Assembly (NCBI GenBank): GCA_964582545.1
Contig: CAZOSB010000009.1
Coordinates: forward strand, 1-64,000
DNA from: JAVVUJ01 sp964582545
GTDB lineage: Bacteria; Bacillota; Clostridia; Peptostreptococcales; Anaerovoracaceae
DNA length: 64,000 nt
Direction: 5' to 3'
A program made the position numbers and the translations under genes. Within the stretch, counting starts at the first letter, position 1. Every line of letters starts with the position of its first letter. Positions 7,240-16,691 of this stretch are shown here, piece by piece. The notes below the pieces were generated by a model, which ran no database searches, was not told where the DNA came from, and was given only the letters and a program-made list of their open reading frames with translations.

Positions 7240-8886
7240 ATGTCAACAAAATCAAAGTTTAAAAGAAGCTCAGTTACAATTGATAATGAACTTTTTTCAA
7301 TGTCGAGAGCCACAATTGAAACTGCGTTTTACAGCAACAATGTGAAAAAGCTTACAGACTTAAAGGAAGCATATGAGTTGGCTAAGACAGCACCCGGCAC
7401 GATTGAAACTAGCATGGAGGTTTTTCAGCCTGACAAGATTGGTTTACCTGACAATGCAAAGGTTCTTCTTATGAACGATGGAAGTACGGTTGGCAGATTT
7501 GCCGGTGCAAGGGTTATTTTAGGAGAAGTCAATGTCGAAGAGCCTTATATGGCAACGGTATTAAGGGAAGCGGCATTCCAAATACGATATAAGAAGATGT
7601 ATCATGTGGAATCCTATATAGGTCTGGATCCGGACTTTATGGTTAAGGCACATCTGTTAGTCCCTGAAACTTATGAAAATACCGCCTACAACTGGCTTTT
7701 AAACTTTCAATATATCAATCAATTCTATGAGGATATGTATAAGAATTCACGTCCAATCGGTGACGAGGGAGATATTTATATTTTGTCAGACCCTGATTAT
7801 GTGCATCCTCGTTTTCCGGAAGGACTTGCATATTTTGATTCGGAGCATAATTGTGCTTGCTTATTGGGAATGAGATATTTTGGAGAACATAAAAAAGGAA
7901 CACTGACCTTGGCATGGGGTCTAGCTAACAGAAATGGTTACGCTGCATGTCACGGGGGGCTAAAAAGAATGGTTCGACAAGATGGTCATAAACATGTTAT
8001 GGGCGTGTTCGGATTGTCCGGATCGGGCAAATCTACCTTAACCCATGCAAAGCATAACGGCAAGTACGACGTGACAGTCCTTCATGACGATGCCTACATT
8101 ATTTCTGAAGAGGACGGATCTACGGTGGCTTTGGAACCATCCTACTTTGACAAAACACAGGATTATCCCCTTACTTCAGAGGATAATAAATATTTAATTA
8201 CAGCGCAGAATTGCGGAGCAACCATGGATGAGGAGGGCAATGTGGTTCTGGTGACTGAGGATATCAGAAACGGAAACGGTAGAGCCATAAAATCTAAACT
8301 ATGGGCGGCCAACCGAGTAGACAAAATGGAGGAACCTATAAACAGCATTGTTTGGCTGATGAAGGATCATACCTTGCCTCCTGTGGTTAAAATCGAGGAT
8401 CCTACCTTAGCCTCGGTTATGGGAGCCACCTTAGCCACAAAAAGATCGACGGCAGAAAAGCTGGCAAAAGGTGTGGATAAGGATGCTTTGGTCTTTGAAC
8501 CTTACGCCAACCCCTTTAGAACTTATCCCCTATCTCAGGACTATGAAAAGTTTAAATTCTTATTCGAAGAAAGAAAAGTGGATTGTTACATAATCAATAC
8601 AGGTCACTTCTTAGAGCAAAAAATTCCCAAGGAGGTGACCATAGGAATTATGGAGAGTATAGTGGATGAGACTGCCGAGTTTAAAGATTTTGGTCCTTTT
8701 GCCGGGCTTAAAATTATGGAAATATCCGGATTTATTCCGGACTTGGATGATCGAGACTATATTTCATTAGTTAAAAAGGGAATGACCAACAGATTACAAT
8801 ATTTACGTTCTCTGGAGGAAGAAAAAGGTGGAAGAGATGCACTGCCCATTGTAGCGGCAGATGCTATAAAATCCGTTATCAAATAA
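7240..8886 (+). CDS. Divergent phosphoenolpyruvate carboxykinase-like protein
   Basis: A 548-residue protein of the ATP-type PEPCK fold. The P-loop GVFGLSGSGKSTL (near 257) matches GLSGTGKTTL, and HDDAYI matches the kinase-2 Asp pair. FGEHKKG holds the metal-binding Lys region, ACHGG holds a His where the family has MHCSAN, and GRFAGARV keeps an Arg where the family has GRSPKDK. The oxaloacetate-binding TRxxYP segment is not visible; the corresponding stretch reads VTEDIRNGNGR. It may still be a PEP carboxykinase or a relative phosphorylating another substrate. It is 23 bases after the zinc-ribbon gene. Confidence 0.75.
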   Translation: MSTKSKFKRSSVTIDNELFSMSRATIETAFYSNNVKKLTDLKEAYELAKTAPGTIETSMEVFQPDKIGLPDNAKVLLMNDGSTVGRFAGARVILGEVNVEEPYMATVLREAAFQIRYKKMYHVESYIGLDPDFMVKAHLLVPETYENTAYNWLLNFQYINQFYEDMYKNSRPIGDEGDIYILSDPDYVHPRFPEGLAYFDSEHNCACLLGMRYFGEHKKGTLTLAWGLANRNGYAACHGGLKRMVRQDGHKHVMGVFGLSGSGKSTLTHAKHNGKYDVTVLHDDAYIISEEDGSTVALEPSYFDKTQDYPLTSEDNKYLITAQNCGATMDEEGNVVLVTEDIRNGNGRAIKSKLWAANRVDKMEEPINSIVWLMKDHTLPPVVKIEDPTLASVMGATLATKRSTAEKLAKGVDKDALVFEPYANPFRTYPLSQDYEKFKFLFEERKVDCYIINTGHFLEQKIPKEVTIGIMESIVDETAEFKDFGPFAGLKIMEISGFIPDLDDRDYISLVKKGMTNRLQYLRSLEEEKGGRDALPIVAADAIKSVIK

Positions 8887-8901
8887 AGAAAGGGTGATCT
8901 C

Positions 8902-11841
8902 GTGAAGAAAAGAAAGATAGGCTTAGGAATAATAATAGGGATTTTACTTTTAGGAGGTGCAACATTTTCTACTTTAGTAGGCTTTATTGCAGACTACCTT
9001 TGGTTTAAAGAATTAGGGTATACCTCCGTATTCTTTAAACAGCTATTTACCCAACTACAGATTGGAATTCCCACATTTTTAGTATTAATGATACTATCCT
9101 ATTTGTATCTCATAGTATTCAAAAATGGATATTATAAAAAAGTTGATTTAGTTGATGGTAATCAAATAAAAGAAAAGTCTGTAACAGGGTTGACATTACT
9201 TTTGTCTGCTTTGTTCTCCGGCATTATAACCATTTCTGTAGTTTCAGGATTATGGTTTGAAATTTTAAAATTTACCAATAGTACAGATTTTAATTTAGCA
9301 GAACCAATATTTAATATGGATATATCCTTCTATATTTTTAAATTGGAATTTTTGTCTCAAGTAACGCAAATTTTATTAGGTGTAATCGTCGGATTTGCAG
9401 TGTTATCTTTGATTTATTACTTTGTATTAATTTCACTTAGAAGACCTAAGATTACAGAAATTCCGCCGGAACCTCAATTCTTTGATGAAAATGGGGATCC
9501 CCAGGGTGGTTACAACAATAGACCCAATGGATTTGGAAACTTTTCTAACTTCGGAGGCGCCTTTGGAAATATGTTTGGTCAAAACTTTAATAACAGAAGA
9601 CCGCAGACCCCGCAATTTAACGATAAAAACATCAAAGAAATTTTAAATGTAGCATCAAAGCAAGTTATGGTTTTAGGTGTACTCTTCTTTTTATTGATGT
9701 CAGCAAATTTTTATCTAAAACAGTTTAGTTTGCTTTATTCTAGGACAGGGGTGCTGTACGGTGCAGGCTTTACAGATTTGCATGTAACTCTCTGGGTATA
9801 CAGAGGTCTGATGGCGTTATCATTAGTAGCTGCAATCATGTTAGTGCTAGGAATTAGCAAACGCAAATATAAGCAGGTTCTGGTGGTTCCTGTTATTATG
9901 ATCTTGTTAGGTGCATTGGGCACAGGAGCTGCAATGGCAGTACAAAACCTAATCGTATCCCCTGATGAAATCAGCAAGGAAAGCCCATATTTAGAAAACA
10001 ATATCAGATTTACCCAAGCAGCTTATGATTTAAAGTCGGTGATGATTAAACCTTTTAATGCAACCAACAAGCTTACCAAGCAGGATATCATGAACAACAT
10101 GGGTACCATATCTAATATACGAATCAACGATTATGAACCAGCCAAGAAATTTTATAACCAGACTCAGAGTATCAAGCGTTATTATACTTTTAAAGATGTA
10201 GATGTCGACAGATATATGGTCAATGGTGAATTAACACAAACCTTCTTATCAGCCAGAGAGATGAATGAAGCGGAAACCAGCGATCAATGGCTCAGCATGC
10301 ACCTCAAATATACTCATGGATATGGAATTTCTTTATCCCGTGTAGATAAGGTGACGGCCAGTGGACAGCCCGACATGTTGATTTCCAATATTCCACCGGT
10401 ATCACAGGTGGAAGAAATTAAAATTACCAGACCGGAAATTTATTTTGGAGAGATGACACAAACCTACATTTTGACCAATACAGATGAGCAGGAGTTCGAC
10501 TACCCAAGTGGAGACAATAACGTATATAACACCTATGAAGGCAACGCGGGAATCAAGCTAGGTCTGTTTAATAAGATTGTATTTGCTATTAGAGAACAGA
10601 GCTTAAAACTTTTGGTTTCAACAAATATAAACAGCGATTCAAGGATTATTATCAATCGTAACATATTGGAAAGGGCACAAAAAATTATGCCGTTTCTAAA
10701 TTATGATACAGATCCTTATATAGTCACTGCTGATGGTAAGCTCTATTGGATTATTGATGGTTATACCACAAGCACCTATTTCCCATACTCAGAGCCATTT
10801 AATGCGACACAAAGCAATGTAAACTATATTAGAAACTCTGTGAAAATAGTGATAGATGCTTATAACGGAGATACGAGATATTATCTTGTAAATGCGGAAG
10901 ATCCTATCGCTAGCACCTATGCAAAGATATATCCAGACTTATTCAAGAACTTTGACCAGATGCCGGAATCCCTGAGAGCGCATGTCCGATATCCAAGCGT
11001 TATGCTCAATATTCAAGCGGATGTCTACAAAAGATATCATATGAACGATGTTAGGGTATTTTATCAAAATGAAGACTTATGGAGCATCGCAAACGAAATC
11101 TATGGAACAGAAGAAATCGCAATGACTCCCAACTACTTTATCATGAAGCTACCCGGCGAGGAGAACGTAGAGTTTATTAACTCCATCCCATATACGCCAC
11201 GAGGTAAGAAAAATATGACAGGTTTGTTGGTAGCTAGAAATGACGGCACTCATTACGGAGAGTTGATTCTCTATCAACTTCCCAAGGATAAGGCCATCTA
11301 TGGACCAATGCAGATTGAAGCACAAATTGACCAGCATACGGAAATCTCCAAGGAGTTTTCACTATGGAATTCATCAGGTTCCACATATAGCAGAGGGAAT
11401 ATGTTTGTGATTCCTATTGAAGATTCACTGATTTATGTAGAGCCGGTATATTTGGAGGCCACCAACTCCAGCTTACCTGAGGTAAAAAGAGTTATTGTGG
11501 CATACGGAGACAGAATTGCCTATGAACCAACTCTTGGTGCTGCGTTAGATTCCCTATTCGGTACTGGTTCTGGTTTACCAACAAACAATGAACCTACAAC
11601 TCCAAGTGAAACCGGAGGAGAGGGCATGACACCGGAAGCAATTATCGCACTGGCCAATGAAGCATTTAAGAATGCCACTGCTGCACAACAGAGTGGAGAT
11701 TGGGCATCCTATGGCAACTATTTAAAGCAACTGGAAAAATACTTGAATTTATTGACCAATAGTCAAAATAATGCTGAAACTGATCAGCAAGATTTGCCTC
11801 AAGCACCACAAGGAACTGATGAATTAGAAGTTGACCTATAA
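8902..11841 (+). CDS. UPF0182 family membrane protein
   Basis: A 979-residue member of the UPF0182 family, whose function is not established. Several hydrophobic segments lie in residues 5-340 (for example KIGLGIIIGILLLGGATF at the start). They are followed by a long, probably external domain to about 880 and an acidic, Gln/Asn-rich tail. A Gly/Asn/Phe-rich loop (about 200-235) interrupts the membrane part. It starts with GTG behind AAAGGGTGAT, which is close to a perfect ribosome binding site. It lies between the PEPCK-like protein and glutamine synthetase. Confidence 0.85.
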   Translation: MKKRKIGLGIIIGILLLGGATFSTLVGFIADYLWFKELGYTSVFFKQLFTQLQIGIPTFLVLMILSYLYLIVFKNGYYKKVDLVDGNQIKEKSVTGLTLLLSALFSGIITISVVSGLWFEILKFTNSTDFNLAEPIFNMDISFYIFKLEFLSQVTQILLGVIVGFAVLSLIYYFVLISLRRPKITEIPPEPQFFDENGDPQGGYNNRPNGFGNFSNFGGAFGNMFGQNFNNRRPQTPQFNDKNIKEILNVASKQVMVLGVLFFLLMSANFYLKQFSLLYSRTGVLYGAGFTDLHVTLWVYRGLMALSLVAAIMLVLGISKRKYKQVLVVPVIMILLGALGTGAAMAVQNLIVSPDEISKESPYLENNIRFTQAAYDLKSVMIKPFNATNKLTKQDIMNNMGTISNIRINDYEPAKKFYNQTQSIKRYYTFKDVDVDRYMVNGELTQTFLSAREMNEAETSDQWLSMHLKYTHGYGISLSRVDKVTASGQPDMLISNIPPVSQVEEIKITRPEIYFGEMTQTYILTNTDEQEFDYPSGDNNVYNTYEGNAGIKLGLFNKIVFAIREQSLKLLVSTNINSDSRIIINRNILERAQKIMPFLNYDTDPYIVTADGKLYWIIDGYTTSTYFPYSEPFNATQSNVNYIRNSVKIVIDAYNGDTRYYLVNAEDPIASTYAKIYPDLFKNFDQMPESLRAHVRYPSVMLNIQADVYKRYHMNDVRVFYQNEDLWSIANEIYGTEEIAMTPNYFIMKLPGEENVEFINSIPYTPRGKKNMTGLLVARNDGTHYGELILYQLPKDKAIYGPMQIEAQIDQHTEISKEFSLWNSSGSTYSRGNMFVIPIEDSLIYVEPVYLEATNSSLPEVKRVIVAYGDRIAYEPTLGAALDSLFGTGSGLPTNNEPTTPSETGGEGMTPEAIIALANEAFKNATAAQQSGDWASYGNYLKQLEKYLNLLTNSQNNAETDQQDLPQAPQGTDELEVDL

Positions 11842-11845
11842 TTGA

Positions 11846-11884
11846 TACGGCTGAAAAACTATTTCGATTGTTGAGTAAGCCGTA
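11846..11884 (+). promoter_or_regulatory. Hairpin before the glutamine synthetase gene
   Basis: TACGGCT (11846-11852) pairs with AGCCGTA (11878-11884) across a 25-base loop in the 98-base gap before the gene. No T-run follows. Its role is unknown. Confidence 0.35.
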
Positions 11885-11939
11885 AAGCTATACTAAAGAA
11901 AAGATGAGTTTTTAACCATAGAAAGGGGCCCTTAGACAG

Positions 11940-13847
11940 ATGATTACAGGTGATTTGCTTTTTAATATACCTGCTAAAAACCACACAATACCGGAAATAA
12001 TTAATACCTTGCAGGAGCATCCTGAGATAATGTTTGTATCATTGGTAGGTTTGGACATTGGAGGCCATGATACAGATGAAAAAATACCTGTTAACTATTT
12101 TATCAAAAATATTGAAAAAATATTAAGTCATGGGGTTCAAACAGATGGATCAAGCGTAGTGCTTCCGAAAATTGCGGCACTAAACAATGCAAAGGTGGAT
12201 ATTATACCGGATTTAGATGTAAATTGGTATGTGGATTATAACTTTAGTTATAAGTCCCAAGTAACGTCTTTGCCAGTGGGAACTCTTCGAATTCCTTCCA
12301 TTTTAGTGCACAATGATACAGCAGAAGTTGGTTCAAGGGTAATCTTGAAAAAAGCAGTTGCCGTTTTTAAGGAGCAAGTAATGCAGCTCCTTAAAAACCA
12401 TCCCTATGTGTTTGAGTATTTAGAAGCGGATTCCGTAGAGGATATTGAAGAAATTGTATTAACCGCTGCTACCGAGCTTGAATTTTGGGTAAAGACTCCT
12501 GAGGATAAGGGTGATAGAGAACAGCTATCCACCTCACAGGAGCTAAAGGAACAGTATTGGCAAAGAACCAGAGGACCTGTAAGGACCGCCTTAGAAAAGA
12601 CCCTACTTATATTAGATCGTTATGGCTTTGAAATTGAGATGGGTCACAAGGAAGTAGGGGGAATTAAGGCAAAGTTAGGCAGCTCAGGGGAATACGATCA
12701 TATTATGGAACAGTTGGAAATCGACTGGAAGTATAGTACGGCTTTACAGGCAGCGGATAATGAGCTGCAGGTAAAATACGTTGTAAAGGATATCTTTAGG
12801 CTGAATGGGTTGGATGTAACCTTTATGGCAAAACCCATAGAAGGTGTAGCAGGAAGCGGAGAACATACTCATATGGGTGTGGCAGCCAAATTAAAGAATG
12901 GAAAAACTATCAGTTTGTTTGCTCCAAGGGATTATCACGTAGACTTTATGAGCCCTGTGGGTTATGGTGCAATGATGGGAATCCTTAAAAACTATGAGGT
13001 TTTAAATCCATTTATTACGGATACCAATGATGCACTGAATAGATTGAAACCCGGATTTGAGGCACCGGTTTGTATTGTAACCTCTTTGGGGCATGATGCT
13101 ACGAGCCCATCTAGAAATAGAACGGTGCTTGTAGGATTGGTACGAGATGCAAACCACCCGGCATCTACTAGATTTGAACTGAGATCTCCCAACCCCAAGA
13201 GCAATACTTACCTGGTTATGGCCACTGCATACTTGGCGATGCTGGATGGGATAAAGGCTTCTTTGAATAATGAAAAGAAACCGATGGAATTGGAAAAAAT
13301 ATTATCCAAGGCATATGGGGAAAATGCTTTTTACTTAGAAAAGAATAGAGTCTATAGGAGCGAAAAAAACGTTTTTGATGAATATTCAGAAGAAGAAAGA
13401 GATCAATTTTTTGGAAAAGCACCAAATACTGTTTGGGAAAATATTTGTGCTTTTGATAACTATCCTGAAAAACTAGAGGTTCTTACAAAAGATAAAGTAT
13501 TTGATATGTTAACCTTGGAGTCCTATAAAGAGGCTGTCATTGCACAATGGGCAATGGAGCTGAATAATCGAATTATACCTAATACCATGGACGTTGTTCG
13601 AGAGTGTGCTAAATGTCATATCGATGGGCAATGCACGGATTTTGATATTTATAATTGGAATCAAATTGAAATGATTCGTAAGTATTTAGGTCAGGATAGA
13701 ATGTCCGAAACCTGCTTATTAACTAAGATATCCGATGCTTTAGAGGCGAAGGATTATGATAAGGCTTCTCAGCTCCAAATAGAAATGCAGGAAAAAGTTA
13801 GAGAGTTGACTGTGCTTTACAGTGCATATAAGAAAAATTTATTCTAA
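11940..13847 (+). CDS. glnA: Glutamine synthetase, atypical long form
   Basis: A 635-residue member of the glutamine synthetase family, which makes glutamine from glutamate, ammonia and ATP. The N-terminal beta-grasp region ends near 120. The catalytic domain has ATELEFWV (metal Glu), [12 protein letters not shown] (ATP/metal His), [11 protein letters not shown] and [10 protein letters not shown]. Type I enzymes have about 440-470 residues and type III about 700, so this is intermediate: an insertion around 180-215 and a C-terminal extension of about 130 residues containing [11 protein letters not shown] related ligase activity cannot be excluded. GAAAGGGG lies 11 bases before the ATG. Confidence 0.82.
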   Translation: MITGDLLFNIPAKNHTIPEIINTLQEHPEIMFVSLVGLDIGGHDTDEKIPVNYFIKNIEKILSHGVQTDGSSVVLPKIAALNNAKVDIIPDLDVNWYVDYNFSYKSQVTSLPVGTLRIPSILVHNDTAEVGSRVILKKAVAVFKEQVMQLLKNHPYVFEYLEADSVEDIEEIVLTAATELEFWVKTPEDKGDREQLSTSQELKEQYWQRTRGPVRTALEKTLLILDRYGFEIEMGHKEVGGIKAKLGSSGEYDHIMEQLEIDWKYSTALQAADNELQVKYVVKDIFRLNGLDVTFMAKPIEGVAGSGEHTHMGVAAKLKNGKTISLFAPRDYHVDFMSPVGYGAMMGILKNYEVLNPFITDTNDALNRLKPGFEAPVCIVTSLGHDATSPSRNRTVLVGLVRDANHPASTRFELRSPNPKSNTYLVMATAYLAMLDGIKASLNNEKKPMELEKILSKAYGENAFYLEKNRVYRSEKNVFDEYSEEERDQFFGKAPNTVWENICAFDNYPEKLEVLTKDKVFDMLTLESYKEAVIAQWAMELNNRIIPNTMDVVRECAKCHIDGQCTDFDIYNWNQIEMIRKYLGQDRMSETCLLTKISDALEAKDYDKASQLQIEMQEKVRELTVLYSAYKKNLF

Positions 13848-13870
13848 CAAGCTTAGAAAGGAAAGGTACA

Positions 13871-15151
13871 ATGCTAGATATCAAAAGGATAAGAGAAAAC
13901 TTAGAAGAAGTAAAAGGTGCTCTAGAATCTAGGGGTCAAGGGGATTACAATATAGGCAGTGTTTTAGAGCTTGATGAAAAAAGAAGAAAACTACTAGCAG
14001 ATGTGGAACAGAAAAAAAATAAGCAAAATCAAGACTCAAAAGCAATTCCGCAGATGAAAAAAGAGGGCAGGGATACGGAGTCTCTCATGGCGGAAATGAA
14101 GTTACTCTCTGAAGAAATAAAGGCATTGGATCAAAATGTCAATGCTGTGGATGAAGAGCTAAAAGCTCTTCTGCTTAATATCCCCAATACTCCCAACGGC
14201 AAAGTTCCAGTGGGTAAATCAGATGCAGACAATTTGGAAATCAGAAAGGTGGGAACCCCTAGGGTTTTTGACTTCCCGGAGAAAGCACACTGGGATATCG
14301 GTGCAGACCTAGGAATTTTAGATTTTGAAAGAGGAGCAAAGATTGCCGGAACTAGATTTACGGTATATGCTGGCTTGGGAGCAAAGTTAGAAAGGGCAAT
14401 CATAAACTTTATGTTAGATCTCCATACGGGAGAGCATGGATTTACTGAAATACTGCCACCATTCATGGTGAACCGGGATGCTATGACTGGTACGGGTCAG
14501 TTACCTAAGTTTGAAGAGGACATGTTCCACATACCGGCAAAGGATTTCTTTCTTGTGCCTACAGCAGAGGTGCCTGTGACCAACCTGAGGATGGATGAAA
14601 TCATAGATGGAGCAGAATTACCAGTGTATTATACCGCTTATACTCCTTGTTTCAGAAAGGAAGCAGGTGCAGCGGGCAGGGATACTCGTGGACTAATACG
14701 CCAGCATCAGTTTAATAAAGTAGAATTGGTGAAATTTGTCAGACCGGAAGATTCCTATGCTGAATTAGAAACTTTGCTTAACGCAGCAGAAGAGGTTCTA
14801 AAACGGTTAGAAATCCCATATAGAGTAGTAATGCTCTCCACAGGGGATTTGGGATTTTCCTCCGCAATGACCTATGACATTGAAGTTTGGATGCCCAGCT
14901 ATAATAAGTATGTAGAAATATCTTCTTGCAGTAATTTTGAAAGTTATCAAGCGAGAAGAGCGAATATCAGGTTCCGACCTGAGCCGAAAGCAAAACCTGA
15001 CTTTGTCCATACGCTAAATGGATCCGGCCTGGCGGTAGGCAGGACATTTGCAGCTATATTGGAAAATTTTCAACAAGCAAATGGCGATGTGGAAATCCCA
15101 AAGGCTTTACAGCCCTATATGGGATTACAAAAAATCACAAGAGGGAGGTGA
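13871..15151 (+). CDS. serS: Seryl-tRNA synthetase
   Basis: A 426-residue class II aminoacyl-tRNA synthetase that charges tRNA-Ser. The first 105 residues form the tRNA-binding coiled-coil arm. The catalytic core has [14 protein letters not shown], motif 2 [20 protein letters not shown] and motif 3 [19 protein letters not shown]. The length is standard. It starts 23 bases after glnA and has no T-box of its own. Confidence 0.97.
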   Translation: MLDIKRIRENLEEVKGALESRGQGDYNIGSVLELDEKRRKLLADVEQKKNKQNQDSKAIPQMKKEGRDTESLMAEMKLLSEEIKALDQNVNAVDEELKALLLNIPNTPNGKVPVGKSDADNLEIRKVGTPRVFDFPEKAHWDIGADLGILDFERGAKIAGTRFTVYAGLGAKLERAIINFMLDLHTGEHGFTEILPPFMVNRDAMTGTGQLPKFEEDMFHIPAKDFFLVPTAEVPVTNLRMDEIIDGAELPVYYTAYTPCFRKEAGAAGRDTRGLIRQHQFNKVELVKFVRPEDSYAELETLLNAAEEVLKRLEIPYRVVMLSTGDLGFSSAMTYDIEVWMPSYNKYVEISSCSNFESYQARRANIRFRPEPKAKPDFVHTLNGSGLAVGRTFAAILENFQQANGDVEIPKALQPYMGLQKITRGR

Positions 15152-15215
15152 GAACAAAAAAAGCTAATAGGGGAAAGGCTATAACGGAATTATCATATTT
15201 TTAAAGGAGGAATTT

Positions 15216-16598
15216 ATGATTGACACAATTACACAAGTAAACGGAACCATAAATGGAATCGTTTGGGGTCCAATTATGATCGCACTTTTGTGTGGAACCG
15301 GAATTTACTTGTCCATTAGAACCGGTTTTTTGCAAGTTGGTAAATTCGGATTTATTTTAAAAAGAACTATACTTACAGCATTCAAGAAAGATCCCAATGC
15401 TGTAAAGGGTGAGGGGGATGTGAGTCCTTTCCAAGCCTTGACTACCGCCTTGGCCGCCACGGTGGGAACAGGAAACATCGCAGGGGTAGCAGGTGCTATA
15501 GCCGTAGGAGGTCCCGGGGCTATTTTCTGGATGTGGGTTTGTGCCTTTTTCGGGATGACCACCAAATATTCTGAGATTTTGTTAGCGGTGAAGTATCGTG
15601 AAACAAACGATAAGGGGGAGTTTTCCGGGGGTCCCATGTATTACATATCTAAAGGGCTAAACCTGAAATGGCTAGCGGTATTATTTTCTTTATTTGGATT
15701 TTTAGCTTGCTTTGGGATAGGGAACATGACTCAGGTAAACACTATTGCTTCTTCGCTGAATACTACCTTTGGTGTTCCACCCATGGCTACAGGTATTGCT
15801 TTGGTAATTCTTGCAGCAGTAGTAATTCTGGGAGGAATCAAGAGAATTGCTACCGTTACGGAAAAGATTGTACCATTTATGGCAGTATTTTATATCGTTG
15901 CAGCTGTTGCAGTAATTTGTATGAATTACCAAGCAATCATTCCATCATTAGCACTTATTGTTAAATGTGCCTTTACACCTGCTGCTGCCACAGGCGGATT
16001 TGCAGGAGCAACTATCATGTTGGCTGTTCAAAAAGGTATGGCTAGAGGGATCTTCTCAAATGAAGCCGGACTGGGAAGTGCACCTATTGCTCATGCTACT
16101 GCAAAGACCAATCATCCTGCAAAACAAGCAATGTGGGGAGTATTTGAAGTATTTATCGATACCATCGTACTGTGCACATTGACAGCTCTGGTTATTATGA
16201 CCTCAGGTGTTTGGGATTCCGGAGTAAGCGGAGCACCTTTAACCATTATGGCATTCTCCGATGGACTTCATTCTGCAGCAGGTGCGGTAGTCAGCATTGC
16301 AGTATTCTTCTTTGCTTTCTCCACCCTCATCAGTTGGTCTTTCTATGGAGAAAGATGCTTAGGGTTCCTTATGGGATCTACCAAGGGAAGTTTAGCGTTT
16401 AAGTTAGTTTTCTTGGCAGTAATTATGTTGGGAGCCAATATGGAATTAACTTTGGTTTGGGATATTGCAGATACATTGAACGGATTAATGGCCATACCTA
16501 ACCTAGTTGGTTTATTAGGATTATCTACAATTGTAATCAGCGTTACCAAAGAATTCTTTGCGAATCCAGACGATCCAAATAGCCCTAATAAATGTTAA
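15216..16598 (+). CDS. Alanine/glycine:sodium symporter (AGCS family)
   Basis: A 460-residue membrane transporter importing alanine or glycine with sodium. The AGCS hallmarks are GTGNIAGVAGAIAVGGPGAI near residues 88-107, FWMWVCAFFGMTTKYSEILLAVKYR, and SNEAGLGSAPIAHATAKTNHP. About ten hydrophobic segments are visible. AAAGGAGG lies just before the ATG. It is the last gene before a strong terminator, so it probably ends the transcription unit that begins at 4712. Confidence 0.95.
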   Translation: MIDTITQVNGTINGIVWGPIMIALLCGTGIYLSIRTGFLQVGKFGFILKRTILTAFKKDPNAVKGEGDVSPFQALTTALAATVGTGNIAGVAGAIAVGGPGAIFWMWVCAFFGMTTKYSEILLAVKYRETNDKGEFSGGPMYYISKGLNLKWLAVLFSLFGFLACFGIGNMTQVNTIASSLNTTFGVPPMATGIALVILAAVVILGGIKRIATVTEKIVPFMAVFYIVAAVAVICMNYQAIIPSLALIVKCAFTPAAATGGFAGATIMLAVQKGMARGIFSNEAGLGSAPIAHATAKTNHPAKQAMWGVFEVFIDTIVLCTLTALVIMTSGVWDSGVSGAPLTIMAFSDGLHSAAGAVVSIAVFFFAFSTLISWSFYGERCLGFLMGSTKGSLAFKLVFLAVIMLGANMELTLVWDIADTLNGLMAIPNLVGLLGLSTIVISVTKEFFANPDDPNSPNKC

Positions 16599-16635
16599 GT
16601 TAACTTTAAATTTTAGTTGAATGATTATCAATTAT

Positions 16636-16672
16636 CAAACCAAATTGGGTAATACCAATTTGGTTTGGTTTT
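16636..16672 (+). terminator. Terminator after the symporter gene
   Basis: CAAACCAAATTGG (16636-16648) and CCAATTTGGTTTG (16655-16667) form a perfect 13-bp stem with a six-base loop, followed by a T-rich tract. Confidence 0.92.
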
Positions 16673-16691
16673 ATTCAAATGTTTTTAAAAG

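Noticed and set aside
11846..11884. Glutamine or T-box type riboswitch before glnA
   Set aside because: Only one simple 7-bp hairpin is present; no conserved aptamer core, T-box sequence or terminator follows.
15668..16402. Plus-strand alternative frames inside the symporter gene
   Set aside because: They are out-of-frame readings of a well-conserved AGCS gene and show no domain or start signal.
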